Assembly (NCBI RefSeq): GCF_001905445.1
Contig: NZ_LIVQ01000001.1
Coordinates: 1,054,001 to 1,118,000, forward strand
Source: Streptomyces sp. CB00455
GTDB lineage: Bacteria > Actinomycetota > Actinomycetes > Streptomycetales > Streptomycetaceae
Direction of reading: 5' to 3'
DNA: 64,000 nucleotides
Made by a program: the position numbers and the translations under genes. Below the pieces are notes generated by a model. It ran no database searches, was not told the origin of the DNA, and was given only the letters and a program-made list of their open reading frames with translations. Positions 52,119 to 61,030 of this stretch are shown here, one piece after another (position 1 is the first letter of the stretch; each line of letters starts with the position of its first letter).

Positions 52119-52538
52119 GTGGACGTCCCCGACGGGGTGTACCGGATCCGCAACGCGGCGAGTGGCCTGCTGCTCCTGGTAGAGAGCGGCAGCCGGGTCT
52201 CGGTGGCCGCCGGGGGAACGCTCCCGGCGGCCGAGCAGTGGGAGATCTCGCCCGTCCACACCGGGGGCGGGATCTGCCACGTGGTCAGCGTCCACAACGG
52301 CAGGCTGCTGGACGTGGCCAACGCGTCCACGGAGAGCGGCGCCCGCGTCCAGGTGTGGCGGGCCAACGCCTTCGGCGCGCAGGAGTGGATCGTCGAGGAG
52401 CACCTCGACGATCCGGGCGTCGTCTCCCTCATCGCCGTGATCAGCGGGCTGCCCTTGGAGGCGGACCCGCAGGGCCGGGCGCGCCAGTTCGAGGACACCG
52501 ACTCCCCCGCCCAGTGGTGGCGCCTGGAGCCGGTGTGA
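52119..52538 (+). CDS. RICIN-type beta-trefoil domain protein
   Basis: 139 residues starting at GTG 52119 with GGAGGA upstream. Three beta-trefoil repeats are visible with Q/W-type endings: YRIRNAASGLLLLVESG, CHVVSVHNGRLLDVANAS with GARVQVWRANAFGAQEW, and a third ending SPAQWWRLEPV. Such domains bind carbohydrate. There is no signal peptide, so it is cytosolic unless exported by another route. It follows the aldo/keto reductase by 41 bp and is probably co-transcribed. Confidence 0.85.
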   Translation: MDVPDGVYRIRNAASGLLLLVESGSRVSVAAGGTLPAAEQWEISPVHTGGGICHVVSVHNGRLLDVANASTESGARVQVWRANAFGAQEWIVEEHLDDPGVVSLIAVISGLPLEADPQGRARQFEDTDSPAQWWRLEPV

Positions 52539-52617
52539 GCGCGACGCGGCCCCGGGCGCGCCGCGGCCGCACCGCCGTCCGGTCCTGTCGGTCCCGTCCC
52601 GCCGGTGCGCGATGCCG

Positions 52618-52785
52618 TCAGCGGCGTACGAAGCTCCGTACGCGGTACGTCGGCTCCGCGCGCGGGGCGTCCGGGCCGGGCAGGATTTCCAGACGGGCCG
52701 CGAGATCGTGCGGCGTGAGGCCGCGGGTGGCGTCGTACGCCTCGGCCTCCGCGTCGTAGTCGAGCAGGGCGGGTGGCAGCGGCAT
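52618..52785 (-). pseudogene. Internally deleted methyltransferase
   Basis: The 55-residue frame opens with the normal beginning of a class I SAM methyltransferase (LLDYDAEAEAYDATRG) and jumps to what looks like its normal end (RLEILPGPDAPRAEPTYRVR). The SAM-binding core is missing, so about 200 residues have been lost without destroying the frame. The start overlaps the pterin dehydratase stop by one base, showing where the intact gene once sat. Confidence 0.6.
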
Positions 52786-53090
52786 CAGCTCGCCCCGTGG
52801 GACGGGGCGAGCGATGCGACCCGTTCGGCGAGTTCGAAGTCCTTCTCCGTCACCACGCCGCCCGCGTCGTGGGTGTGCACCGAGAGGCGGACGGTGTTGT
52901 AGCCGAGGGTCAGGTCGCTGTGGTGGTCCAACTCCTGCTGGAGGCACGCGATGTGGGCGACGAGGGCACTGGCCGCGAAGTGGGTCGCCAGCCGGTAGGT
53001 GCGGATGATCCGGTCGTCCTCGAAGGCCCAGCCGGGGAGTTCCCGCAACCGGTCCTCGATCTCCTTCTGTGACAGCGGTGCACTCGGCAT
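52785..53090 (-). CDS. 4a-hydroxytetrahydrobiopterin dehydratase (PCD/DCoH)
   Basis: Dehydrates pterin-4a-carbinolamine in recycling of tetrahydropterin. The 101-residue protein has the signature His-rich active site ELDHHSDLTLGYNTVRLSVHTHD and the N-terminal LPGWAFEDDRIIRTY. The ATG at 53090 gives a full-length protein. No aromatic amino acid hydroxylase is nearby. It is divergent from an XRE regulator, with the truncated methyltransferase immediately downstream. Confidence 0.93.
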   Translation of the reverse strand: MPSAPLSQKEIEDRLRELPGWAFEDDRIIRTYRLATHFAASALVAHIACLQQELDHHSDLTLGYNTVRLSVHTHDAGGVVTEKDFELAERVASLAPSHGAS

Positions 53091-53233
53091 GAAGCGGCTC
53101 CTTCTCCCGTGTCCCGTCCCCGTGACGTGGAGTCAAGGTTCCCACAGTGCGCCGGCGCGAACCCCTCCCGCCATGCTGTGCGCGGGTCCGTCCGAGCGGC
53201 CCCGGCCCGGGCCCGCTGAGCTACCGTCGCGGC

Positions 53234-54022
53234 ATGACGACGACGAGTGTGGGCGCGCTGCTGCGCACCTGGCGGGAGCGGCGCGGCATCAGCCAGCTGG
53301 AACTGGCCGGCCGCGCCGACTCCTCCTCCCGCCACATCAGCTTCGTGGAGACCGGGCGTTCGCGGCCGAGCGAGGAGATGGTGCTGCGCCTCGCGGACCA
53401 CCTGGACGTCCCCGTCCGGGACCGCAACGCGTTGCTGATGGCGGCCGGTTACGCGCCCCGGTACGCGCACACCCCGCTCGACGACCCGTCGCTGGGCGCG
53501 CTGCGCGAGGGCCTGGAGCGGCTCCTGACCGGCTACGAGCCGTATCCGGCGCTCGTCGTGGACGGGACCTACACGGTGGTGGCCGCCAACCGGGGCGTCA
53601 CGATGCTGCTGGCGGGCCTGCCGGAACACCTGCTGCGGCCGCCGCTGAACGCGATGCGGATCACCCTGCACCCGGAGGGGCTGGCGCCGCGCATCCACAA
53701 CCTGAAGGAGTGGCGCGGCCATCTGCTGGCCCAGATGGAACGTCAGATCGCGCTGGCCCGCTCGGAGCCGCTGCGCGCGCTCCACGAGGAGGTGTCGGCC
53801 TACCCGGTGGCACAGCGCCCGGGCGACGCACAAGCGGAGCAGTCCGTACCGTACTTCGCCCTGCCCCTGGTGATCGAGCACGACGGCCGGCTGCTGTCCT
53901 TCGTGTCGTCCATCTCCACCTTCAACACCCCGATGGACGTGACGGTCGCCGAGCTGGCCGTCGAGACCATGCTCCCCGCCGATCCCGCGACGGCGAAGTA
54001 CCTGAGGTCACTGGACTCCTGA
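53234..54022 (+). CDS. XRE regulator with MmyB-like domain
   Basis: 262 residues: helix-turn-helix at about 10-65 (LLRTWRERRGISQLELAGRADSSSRHISFVETGRSRPSEEM), then an MmyB/PAS-like ligand domain (YPALVVDGTYTVVAANRGV and TFNTPMDVTVAELAVETMLPAD). ATG 53234 is the natural start; TACCGT 12 bp upstream could make the message leaderless. It is divergent from the pterin dehydratase. The ligand may be a fatty acid as proposed for MmyB proteins, but nothing in the window identifies it. Confidence 0.9.
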   Translation: MTTTSVGALLRTWRERRGISQLELAGRADSSSRHISFVETGRSRPSEEMVLRLADHLDVPVRDRNALLMAAGYAPRYAHTPLDDPSLGALREGLERLLTGYEPYPALVVDGTYTVVAANRGVTMLLAGLPEHLLRPPLNAMRITLHPEGLAPRIHNLKEWRGHLLAQMERQIALARSEPLRALHEEVSAYPVAQRPGDAQAEQSVPYFALPLVIEHDGRLLSFVSSISTFNTPMDVTVAELAVETMLPADPATAKYLRSLDS

Positions 54023-54336
54023 ACCGCACGCGCGCAGCGCCGGCCGCTGGAGGAGGGCGAAGGCGGCGACCGCGGCGGCCTGCGCGGCGATCCAGCCGGC
54101 CCCGGTGCCGGTGGGGCGGGCGAAGCCGCCGAACGGGCTTGCGGACATGGCGGCTCAGCCCGCGTCGAGGGCGGGTTCGCGGGTGGGGGACGGGCTCCGG
54201 AGCCGAGTGCGCGGCACCGGAACCCGCGTGTCCCACTGTGCCGGGCGGCCCGCCGGGGGGTCGATTACCTCGGGGGTCATGCCAACCCTTTTTGAGCTGG
54301 AGGGCAGGAAACGTTGGGGTTTCCCTGGTTCTGCCT
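54023..54336. other. Gap upstream of cassette B
   Basis: About 310 bp without a supported gene. A leftward frame of 46 codons ends in it (54008-54148) but lacks a ribosome-binding site. The right end leads into the cassette B promoter. Confidence 0.4.
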
Positions 54337-54354
54337 GGGCCGGAAGGTTAGGCT
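54337..54354 (+). promoter_or_regulatory. Promoter box of cassette B
   Basis: GGGCCGGAA followed by TAGGCT, 53 bp before the GTG start. It is almost the same as the box before cassette A (GGGCCGGAA, TAGATT), which suggests common control. Confidence 0.5.
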
Positions 54355-54406
54355 TCACGCAGCCCGAGTCACTCGAACTCCCTGTCGACTTACGGAGAAC
54401 CAGCCG

Positions 54407-55408
54407 GTGCGAGCCGCCGCCCGTCCCTGCCTCGCCGCGCTCTGGCGGCGCGTGGAGGAGCTGTCGGAGCGGCGCGGGCAGGACCCCGCGGTCGTCCTGG
54501 ACGCGCGGCGTCTGAGCCACCTGTGTGGCGTCGAACCCCGCCGGGTCCCCCTGCTGGTCGCGGGCACGGCCGCGGAGGAGCCCCTCGAACAGCGGGTGCA
54601 CCGGCGCTTCCTGCGGCTGCGCGCCACCCGCCGGGACAAGCACGGCCGGGAGTGGCCGCTCTCCGCGATCGCCGAGGACTTCGATGCGCCCGGCGCCTCC
54701 CTGGGGCCGTTGAACGCCGGCACCGGACTGCCGAGGCTCGGTCACGCGGCGGGCGTGCAGCGCTTCTTCGGGGTCTATGCGGGCTTCCTGCTGGCCGACC
54801 ACAAGAGCGCCGTGGAGCGGGCCCTCGTGCTGTCCGCGGGCACCGCCACGGGCGGCCGGGACGACCTGGAGCACCTCTCGTACCTCACGGGCATCAGCGC
54901 GCCGGCCATCCGGCTCACCCTCGACGGCAGCCCGCCGCGCGTCCCGCTGAAGGAACAGGTGCGCCAGCGGTTCGAGCACCTGCGCCGCACCAGGCCGCGC
55001 GAGGACGGGCAGGCCCACTCGCTGGCGGCCATCGCCGGGTCCTTCGACGCCTCGGGGCAGTCCCTGACCCGCCTCGCCCGGGGCGAGGGACTGCCCAACC
55101 TCGCCGCGGCCGCCGGTATCCAGCGGTTCTACGGGGTCGAGGGCGGCTTCCTGCTGGCCGAGGACACCGAGGCGCTGGCCGGCGCCCTCACCGGCATCGC
55201 GCACGAGCTGGAGTCCGCCGAGGCCGAGCACGAGAATCCGATGCTGGCCGTGATGCGGGCCCACGACGTGCGGAGCATCGTCACGCGGGCCGGCCGGCTC
55301 TCCCCCCGGGGCTGGAAGTCGCTCGCCGACCACCTCGACGACCTCCTCGCCCGGGAGGGCCACCTCGGCCGCCCGGCCGAAGGCGACGGCGAGGGGCAGG
55401 CCCCGTGA
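54407..55408 (+). CDS. Duplicated HTH regulator, cassette B
   Basis: 333 residues from GTG 54407 (GGAG nine bases upstream). It contains two copies of the unit found once in the 33.8 kb regulator: LSHLCGVEPRRV ... GREWPLSAIAEDF ... AGVQRFFGVYAGFL, and LSYLTGISAPAI ... GQAHSLAAIAGSF ... AGIQRFYGVEGGFL. The C-terminal MRAHDVRSIVTRAGRLSPRGW matches the end of the cassette A protein. Both helix-turn-helix parts have lost the Gln-rich second helix of cassette A, so DNA binding may be altered. It overlaps the next gene by GTGA. Confidence 0.82.
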   Translation: MRAAARPCLAALWRRVEELSERRGQDPAVVLDARRLSHLCGVEPRRVPLLVAGTAAEEPLEQRVHRRFLRLRATRRDKHGREWPLSAIAEDFDAPGASLGPLNAGTGLPRLGHAAGVQRFFGVYAGFLLADHKSAVERALVLSAGTATGGRDDLEHLSYLTGISAPAIRLTLDGSPPRVPLKEQVRQRFEHLRRTRPREDGQAHSLAAIAGSFDASGQSLTRLARGEGLPNLAAAAGIQRFYGVEGGFLLAEDTEALAGALTGIAHELESAEAEHENPMLAVMRAHDVRSIVTRAGRLSPRGWKSLADHLDDLLAREGHLGRPAEGDGEGQAP

Positions 55409-55665
55409 GGACCGCCCGGGCGGTGTGGGCACACCCCGGCGCACTGTCCGCCGACGGCCGCCCGCTCCCCGGCGGAGCGGTCCGGCCGGCCGCCGCCCGG
55501 GCCGGGCGCGCGGACCCGGCCGGCCTCCGGGCCGAGCTCTCACGCCCGCACCCGGACAGGCTCCTCACTCCGTACCTCCCACCACCCAGGGAAGAACGTT
55601 TCCCCGAGGCGATCGAGCGCATCACGACCTCGCTCGGCCGGCGGCGTCCCGCGTCACGCAGGTGA
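55405..55665 (+). CDS. Small hypothetical protein of cassette B
   Basis: 86 residues starting at a GTG that overlaps the regulator's stop. It is Ala/Arg/Pro-rich with no signal or membrane segment and no motif I know. It occupies the position of the ImmA/IrrE-like gene in cassette A but shares no sequence with it. Coding is supported mainly by coupling and position. Confidence 0.55.
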   Translation: MRTARAVWAHPGALSADGRPLPGGAVRPAAARAGRADPAGLRAELSRPHPDRLLTPYLPPPREERFPEAIERITTSLGRRRPASRR

Positions 55666-55735
55666 CCGGGCCGGCCGGCCGCCGCACCCCTCGCGCCGAT
55701 GCCCTCAGCACGGCCCTGACAGAGAGCACGACACG

Positions 55736-57214
55736 ATGACCCAGTCCTCCCCGCCCCGCCACGCCGTCGTCATCGGCGGCAGTCTGGCCGGCCTGCTCGC
55801 CGCCGCCGTCCTCGCCGACCACGCGACGGTCACGATCATCGACGCGGACCCGCTGCCCGAGGGCCCGGCGCCGCGGCGCGGACTGCCCCAGGCCAGGCAC
55901 ACCCACCTGCTGTGGTCGGGCGGGGCACGCGCCATCGAGGAGATCCTGCCGGGCATCACGCAGGACTGGACGGCGGCCGGGGCGATCCGCCGGAGCCTGC
56001 CCACCGACCTGGTCACCAAGACCGCCCAGGGCTGGATCCCGCGCTGCGGGGAGAAGCAGTTCAACATCTCGTGCAGCCGCGACCTCCTCGACTCGGTGGT
56101 CCGCGCCCGGGTGACCGCCCTCGAAGGCGTCTCGACGCTCCAGCAGAGCCGGGTCCGGGCCCTGGAGGGCACCGCGTCCCGCGTCGTCGGCGTCCGCGTC
56201 GACACGCCGCAGGAGGAGGACCGGCTGGTGCGCGCGGACCTCGTCGTCGACGCGAGCGGGCGCGGCTCGCGCGCCCGGACCTGGCTCCAGGCGCTGGGTG
56301 TGACCGGCATCCGCCAGGCCGAGGTCGACTCCGGTCTCGTCTACGCGACCCGGATCTTCGAAGCGCCCGGCGGGGCGCACGAGATGGGCTTCCCCATCGT
56401 GAACGTGCAGTCCGACCCGCGGGTGCCCGTGCCCGGGCAGACGGCCACGATCGTGCCCATCGAGAACGGCCAGTGGCAGGCGACGCTGTCCGGCACCCGC
56501 GGCGGCCAGCCCACCGGCGACCCGGAGCAGTTCATTCCGTTCGCCAAGGGCATCCGGGACCCGATCGTCGGAGAGCTCTTGGAGGGTCGCAGGCCCCTCA
56601 CGGACGTCGCCGTCACCCAGGGCACCGCCAACCGCCGGGTCTACTTCGAGAAGGCCGCCCTGCCCGACGGCTTCTTCGCCGTCGGCGACTCGGTCGCCAC
56701 CTTCAACCCGCTCTACGGGCAGGGCATGACCGTCGCGGCCCAGGGACTCCTGGCCGTACGGACCCTGCTGCGCGCCTCGGACCCCGCGCGCCCCGGCTTC
56801 GGCCGGGAGGCGCAGCGCGCGATCACCCCGCTGGTGGGCATCGCCTGGGAACTGGCCACCTCGCAGGACATCCTCTATCCGGGCGCCACCGGGATGAAGC
56901 CGCGGGCCGGATCCGGGCTGCTCAACGCGTACACGGGCCGGCTGATGACGGGGGCCACCACGCACGAGGCCCTGACCGCCGCCCTGTTCAAGGTGCTGAC
57001 CATGAGCAGCGCCCCCACCCACTGGCTGCGCCCGTCGGTGGTGTGGCACGTGCTGCGCGCCTCGGACCGGGGTGCGCTCGACGCGCCGCCGCTGAGCGAC
57101 GCCGAGCGTGCGGTCGCCGGGCTCGGCCGGGGCGCGGGGCCGGTCGGCCCGGCGGACCCGGTCGGCCCGGCGGACCCGGTCGGCCCGGCGGACCCGGTCG
57201 GCCGGGCCCGGTGA
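55736..57214 (+). CDS. FAD-dependent oxidoreductase (monooxygenase/geranylgeranyl reductase-like)
   Basis: 492-residue flavoprotein of the PHBH-type fold. The FAD motif is AVVIGGSLAGLLAAAVLADHA; the second flavin segment is ADLVVDASGRGSRARTWL (DG-like) and the third FFAVGDSVATFNPLYGQGMTVAAQ. Between them lies the substrate domain. The C-terminus ends in three to four VGPADP repeats, encoded by an 18 bp tandem repeat, that relatives would not need. It is the last gene of cassette B; a redox step tied to the HTH regulator is plausible but unproven. Confidence 0.88.
   Translation: MTQSSPPRHAVVIGGSLAGLLAAAVLADHATVTIIDADPLPEGPAPRRGLPQARHTHLLWSGGARAIEEILPGITQDWTAAGAIRRSLPTDLVTKTAQGWIPRCGEKQFNISCSRDLLDSVVRARVTALEGVSTLQQSRVRALEGTASRVVGVRVDTPQEEDRLVRADLVVDASGRGSRARTWLQALGVTGIRQAEVDSGLVYATRIFEAPGGAHEMGFPIVNVQSDPRVPVPGQTATIVPIENGQWQATLSGTRGGQPTGDPEQFIPFAKGIRDPIVGELLEGRRPLTDVAVTQGTANRRVYFEKAALPDGFFAVGDSVATFNPLYGQGMTVAAQGLLAVRTLLRASDPARPGFGREAQRAITPLVGIAWELATSQDILYPGATGMKPRAGSGLLNAYTGRLMTGATTHEALTAALFKVLTMSSAPTHWLRPSVVWHVLRASDRGALDAPPLSDAERAVAGLGRGAGPVGPADPVGPADPVGPADPVGRAR
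57142..57205 (+). repeat. 18 bp coding tandem repeat at a C-terminus
   Basis: Three full copies and a partial copy of GGTCGGCCCGGCGGACCC encode Val-Gly-Pro-Ala-Asp-Pro units. The period of 18 keeps the frame, so copy number may vary freely. Confidence 0.9.
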
Positions 57215-57313
57215 CGGGCGCTCGTGCGCGTACGGAGCCGGGCGGCCGGGTGCGGCCCGGCCCCGCCGCGGCGGGGTCCGGGAGGCCGGGCCCTCGGCGC
57301 GGCCGGGAAACGC

Positions 57314-57343
57314 GACGCCCCGGGCCCGAGGGCCCGGGGCGTC
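57314..57343. terminator. Bidirectional terminator between cassette B and folD
   Basis: A perfect 14 bp stem (GACGCCCCGGGCCC and complement) with a two-base centre between convergent genes. Confidence 0.8.
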
Positions 57344-57362
57344 CACCGTGCGCGGAGGGGGG

Positions 57363-58241
57363 TCAGAGGGCTCCGAGGTCCAGTCCGGCCTGGGCGGCGG
57401 CCGCCCGGACGGTCTGCTCCAGGAGGACGGCGATGGTCATCGGGCCGACGCCGCCCGGTACCGGGGTGATCAGCGAGGCGCGGGCGGCGGCCGACTCGAA
57501 GTGGACGTCGCCGACGTTGCCCTCGTTGTAGCCGGCGTCCAGGACGACGGCACCCGGCTTGATGTCCTCGCCCCGGATGAACTCGGCCTTGCCGACGGCG
57601 GCGACCAGCACGTCCGCCTGGCGCACGATCGAGGGGAGGTCCCGGGTGCGGGAGTGGCAGTAGGTGACGGTGGCGTTCTGCTCCAGCAGCAGCATGCCGG
57701 CCGGCTTGCCCAGGATGGCGCTGCGGCCGACGACGACGGCGTGCTTGCCGGTGAGGTCCACGTCGTAGGCGGCGAGCAGGCGCATGATGCCGCCGGGGGT
57801 GCAGGAGACGAAGCCCGGCAGCCCGAAGCCCATGGCGGCGAAGGAGTGCATGGTGACGCCGTCGACGTCCTTGCCGGGCGCGATGGCCTCGAAGGCGGCG
57901 CGCTCGTCGATGTGGTGCGGGACGGGGTGCTGGAGCAGGATGCCGCTGATCTGCGGGTCCGCGGAGAGCGCGGTGAGGGTGGCCACCAGTTCCCCGGTGG
58001 TGGTCTCGGCCGGCAACTCGACGTGGCGGGAGGTGATGCCGGCCTTGGCGCAGCGGTTCTGCTTCATGCGCACGTAGGTCACGGAGGCCGGGTCCTCGCC
58101 GACCAGCACGGTCGCGAGACAGGGCGCCGTCCCCGTGCGCTCGGTGATCTTCGCCGCCCGGGCGGCGGTCTCCTCCGAGATGCGGCGGGCGAGTGCGGTG
58201 CCGTCCATCAGACGGGCGGAGGCAGTCTGGGCAGTCGTCAC
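57363..58241 (-). CDS. folD: Bifunctional methylenetetrahydrofolate dehydrogenase/cyclohydrolase
   Basis: Interconverts methylene-, methenyl- and formyl-tetrahydrofolate using NADP, supplying one-carbon units. The 292-residue protein has the catalytic Lys region TYVRMKQNRCAKAGI, the motif GKDVDGV, SCTPGGIMRLL and the dinucleotide loop AVVVGRSAILGKPAG, all intact. The GTG at 58241 follows AGGAG. It is divergent from a methyltransferase and convergent with cassette B. Confidence 0.96.
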   Translation of the reverse strand: MTTAQTASARLMDGTALARRISEETAARAAKITERTGTAPCLATVLVGEDPASVTYVRMKQNRCAKAGITSRHVELPAETTTGELVATLTALSADPQISGILLQHPVPHHIDERAAFEAIAPGKDVDGVTMHSFAAMGFGLPGFVSCTPGGIMRLLAAYDVDLTGKHAVVVGRSAILGKPAGMLLLEQNATVTYCHSRTRDLPSIVRQADVLVAAVGKAEFIRGEDIKPGAVVLDAGYNEGNVGDVHFESAAARASLITPVPGGVGPMTIAVLLEQTVRAAAAQAGLDLGAL

Positions 58242-58425
58242 GGGGTCTCCTGAACGTCGCTGCGGATCGCGGATCGCCCAGGCGCGCGGCAGTCGGCGCA
58301 GGGGGTGCGCCGGGCCGCTCCCCGGTGGTGATCCACCCGAACGCCAGTCACGGCCCGCCGCCCACTGTAGTCGACCCCCGGGCAATCCGGTGGTCGAGGC
58401 GATCCCCACCTGCGACGATCGGGAC

Positions 58426-59187
58426 ATGACGCGTACCTTCGACCATCTCGTCGCCGACGCCGAATCCGTCTCCGTGGACGGCTGGGACTTCTCCTGGCTC
58501 GACGGCCGGGCCACGGAGCAGCGCCCCTCCTGGGGCTACCAGCGGCTGCTCGCGCAGCGCCTGGCCCGGGTGCGGTCCGCGCTCGACATCCAGACCGGTG
58601 GCGGCGAGGTCCTCGCCGGGGCCGGCCCCCTGCCGCCGCTGATGGCGGCGACGGAGTCCTGGCCGCCGAACATCGACAGGGCGACGCGGCTGTTGCACCC
58701 GCTCGGCGCGGTGGTGGTCGCCGACGACGACGAGCCGCCGCTGCCCTTCGGTGACGGGGCCTTCGAGCTGGTCGCCAGCCGGCACCCGGTGACCATCTGG
58801 TGGGACGAGGTCGCCCGGGTCCTGCGGCCCGGGGGCACCTACCTGTCCCAGCAGGTCGGTCCGGCGAGCGTTTTCGAACTGGTCGAGTACTTCCTGGGCC
58901 CGCAGCCGGAGGAGGTGCGCCGCGGCCGGCACCCCGACGACGCCGTGGCCGCGGCGACCGGGGCCGGCCTCGAAGTCGTCGATCTGCGCTCGGAGCGGCT
59001 GCGGACGGAGTTCCACGACATCGGAGCCGTGATCTACTTTCTGCGGAAGGTGATCTGGATGGTGCCCGGCTTCACGGTCGGGCAGTACCGGGACCGGTTG
59101 CGCGAGCTGCACGAACAGATCGATCGCGAAGGTCCGTTCGTCGCACATGCCGCCCGTTTCCTCATCGAAGCCCGCAAAACGGACTGA
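58426..59187 (+). CDS. Class I SAM-dependent methyltransferase
   Basis: 253 residues from ATG 58426. The SAM-binding region is recognisable: SALDIQTGGGEVLAG (motif I) and LPFGDGAFELVASRHP (motif IV-like), then VARVLRPGGTYLSQQV (post-motif), a C-terminal lid with EYFLGPQPEEVRRG. The substrate is unknown. It is divergent from folD, so may draw on one-carbon metabolism only indirectly. It lies 215 bp before hrdB, transcribed in the same direction but with its own hrdB promoter in between. Confidence 0.9.
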   Translation: MTRTFDHLVADAESVSVDGWDFSWLDGRATEQRPSWGYQRLLAQRLARVRSALDIQTGGGEVLAGAGPLPPLMAATESWPPNIDRATRLLHPLGAVVVADDDEPPLPFGDGAFELVASRHPVTIWWDEVARVLRPGGTYLSQQVGPASVFELVEYFLGPQPEEVRRGRHPDDAVAAATGAGLEVVDLRSERLRTEFHDIGAVIYFLRKVIWMVPGFTVGQYRDRLRELHEQIDREGPFVAHAARFLIEARKTD

Positions 59188-59260
59188 CGGAGGGGGCGGA
59201 CGGATCCACGCCGGATCGGTTGCGCGGCCACAGCGTGGCGCAGGTCACTCAATTCAGCGC

Positions 59261-59288
59261 GTAACGAATCGACTCGGGCATGCGATGA
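59261..59288 (+). promoter_or_regulatory. hrdB promoter of ECF type (ShbA-like)
   Basis: GTAAC (59261-59265) and CGATGA (59283-59288) are 17 bp apart. In Streptomyces griseus and relatives the principal sigma gene is transcribed by the ECF factor ShbA from a promoter of this type. The start would be near 59295, leaving a leader of about 108 nt. Confidence 0.6.
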
Positions 59289-59402
59289 ACCGACAGGTGT
59301 CCTCGCGCGGCCCCGGAATACAGACCCCCCTCGGGTCTGTTTCCCGAGTTCGCGCGATGATGTCCCGCTCACCCCTTATCTGCTCGCAACGAGAGGCTCC
59401 TT

Positions 59403-60989
59403 GTGTCGCTCAGCCCGTCCCGTACGTTCCCTCCGGAGATCGCCGAATCGGAGGCCCTCGTCACGCTCGTCGAGCGCGGCCGCGAGCAGGGTCACATCAA
59501 CGGTGACGACGTGCGCCAGGCCTTCGAGGCCGGTCGCATCCCGGTGGACCAGTGGAAGCGGGTCCTGCGCAGCCTGAACCAGGTCCTGGACGAGGAGGGT
59601 GTCGCCCTTCACGTCAGCGCGGCGCCCGCCACCAAGGCCGCGGCCAAGAAGCCCCGCAAGGCAGCCGCAGCCCCGGCTCGCACCGTCACCAAGAAGGCGG
59701 CCGCCGCGCCGCGCCCCATCGGCGCCCGGAAGGCCTCGGCCGCCGCCGTGGCTCCCGCCGCCGCCGCGGCGATATCCGCTCCGCCGGCTCCCGCCACCGG
59801 GGAGGAGGCGGCCGAGGCCGCCGCCGAGCCGAAGAAGCGGACGGTCAAGAAGGCCGCCACCGCGAAGAAGACCGCCACCAAGAAGACGGCGGCGAAGAAG
59901 GCCGGTGCCAAGGACGCCGACGAGGGCGAGACCCCCGCGGCCGAGGGCGAGGACTGGGCGGCCGAGGACCTCGCGGACGAGGCCGAGGAAGAGACGCCCA
60001 AGCCCGGCGGCACGCAGGGCTTCGTCCTGTCCGACGACGACGAGGACGACGCCCCGGCCCAGACGGTCATGGTGGCCGGCGCCACGGCCGACCCCGTCAA
60101 GGACTACCTCAAGCTCATCGGCAAGGTGCCGCTCCTGAACGCCGAGCAGGAGGTCGAGCTCGCCAAGCGCATCGAGGCGGGCCTGTTCTCCGAGTACAAG
60201 CTCGAAGAGGAGGAGGACCACAAGCCCGCCTTCAAGCGCGAGCTGGAGATCCTGGTCGAGGACGGCCGCCGCGCGAAGAACCACCTGCTGGAGGCCAACC
60301 TCCGACTCGTGGTCTCCCTCGCCAAGCGCTACACCGGCCGCGGCATGCTCTTCCTGGACCTGATCCAGGAGGGCAACGTCGGTCTGATCCGCGCCGTGGA
60401 GAAGTTCGACTACACCAAGGGCTTCAAGTTCTCCACGTATGCGACGTGGTGGATCCGCCAGGCGATCACGCGTGCCATGGCCGACCAGTCGCGCACCATC
60501 CGCATCCCGGTCCACATGGTCGAGATCATCAACAAGCTCGCCCGCGTGCAGCGCCAGATGCTCCAGGACCTCGGCCGCGAGCCCACTCCGGAGGAGCTGG
60601 GCAAGGAACTGGACATGACCCCCGAGAAGGTCATCGAGGTCCAGAAGTACGGCCGCGAGCCGATCTCCCTGCACACCCCGCTGGGTGAGGAGGGCGACAG
60701 CGAGTTCGGTGACCTCATCGAGGACTCCGAGGCCGTCGTGCCCGCGGACGCGGTCTCCTTCACCTTCCTCCAGGAGCAGCTCCAGTCGATCCTGGGCACG
60801 CTCTCGGAGCGGGAGGCGGGCGTGGTCTCCATGCGCTACGGCCTCAACGACGGCCAGCCCAAGACGCTGGACGAGATCGGCCGCGTGTACGGGGTCACCC
60901 GTGAGCGCATCCGCCAGATCGAGTCCAAGACCATGTCGAAGCTGCGCCACCCCTCGCGCTCGCAGGTGCTGCGCGACTACCTGGACTGA
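59403..60989 (+). CDS. hrdB: Principal RNA polymerase sigma factor HrdB
   Basis: Housekeeping sigma-70 factor directing transcription of most genes. 528 residues: an N-terminal region 1.1, then a long Ala/Lys-rich stretch at about 70-220 ([23 protein letters not shown]) characteristic of Streptomyces HrdB, then region 1.2 ([25 protein letters not shown]), region 2 ([24 protein letters not shown] and [15 protein letters not shown]) and region 4 ([20 protein letters not shown]). The start is GTG 59403. It is preceded by an ECF-type promoter and followed by a long terminator. Confidence 0.98.
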   Translation: MSLSPSRTFPPEIAESEALVTLVERGREQGHINGDDVRQAFEAGRIPVDQWKRVLRSLNQVLDEEGVALHVSAAPATKAAAKKPRKAAAAPARTVTKKAAAAPRPIGARKASAAAVAPAAAAAISAPPAPATGEEAAEAAAEPKKRTVKKAATAKKTATKKTAAKKAGAKDADEGETPAAEGEDWAAEDLADEAEEETPKPGGTQGFVLSDDDEDDAPAQTVMVAGATADPVKDYLKLIGKVPLLNAEQEVELAKRIEAGLFSEYKLEEEEDHKPAFKRELEILVEDGRRAKNHLLEANLRLVVSLAKRYTGRGMLFLDLIQEGNVGLIRAVEKFDYTKGFKFSTYATWWIRQAITRAMADQSRTIRIPVHMVEIINKLARVQRQMLQDLGREPTPEELGKELDMTPEKVIEVQKYGREPISLHTPLGEEGDSEFGDLIEDSEAVVPADAVSFTFLQEQLQSILGTLSEREAGVVSMRYGLNDGQPKTLDEIGRVYGVTRERIRQIESKTMSKLRHPSRSQVLRDYLD

Positions 60990-61030
60990 CCGGGCCGGGC
61001 CGGTCGCGAGACCGGCCCCCGGGGGGTGAA

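Noticed and set aside
54008..54148. Leftward 46-codon frame with one hydrophobic segment after the XRE gene
   Set aside because: It has no ribosome-binding site or family match and overlaps the end of the opposite gene.
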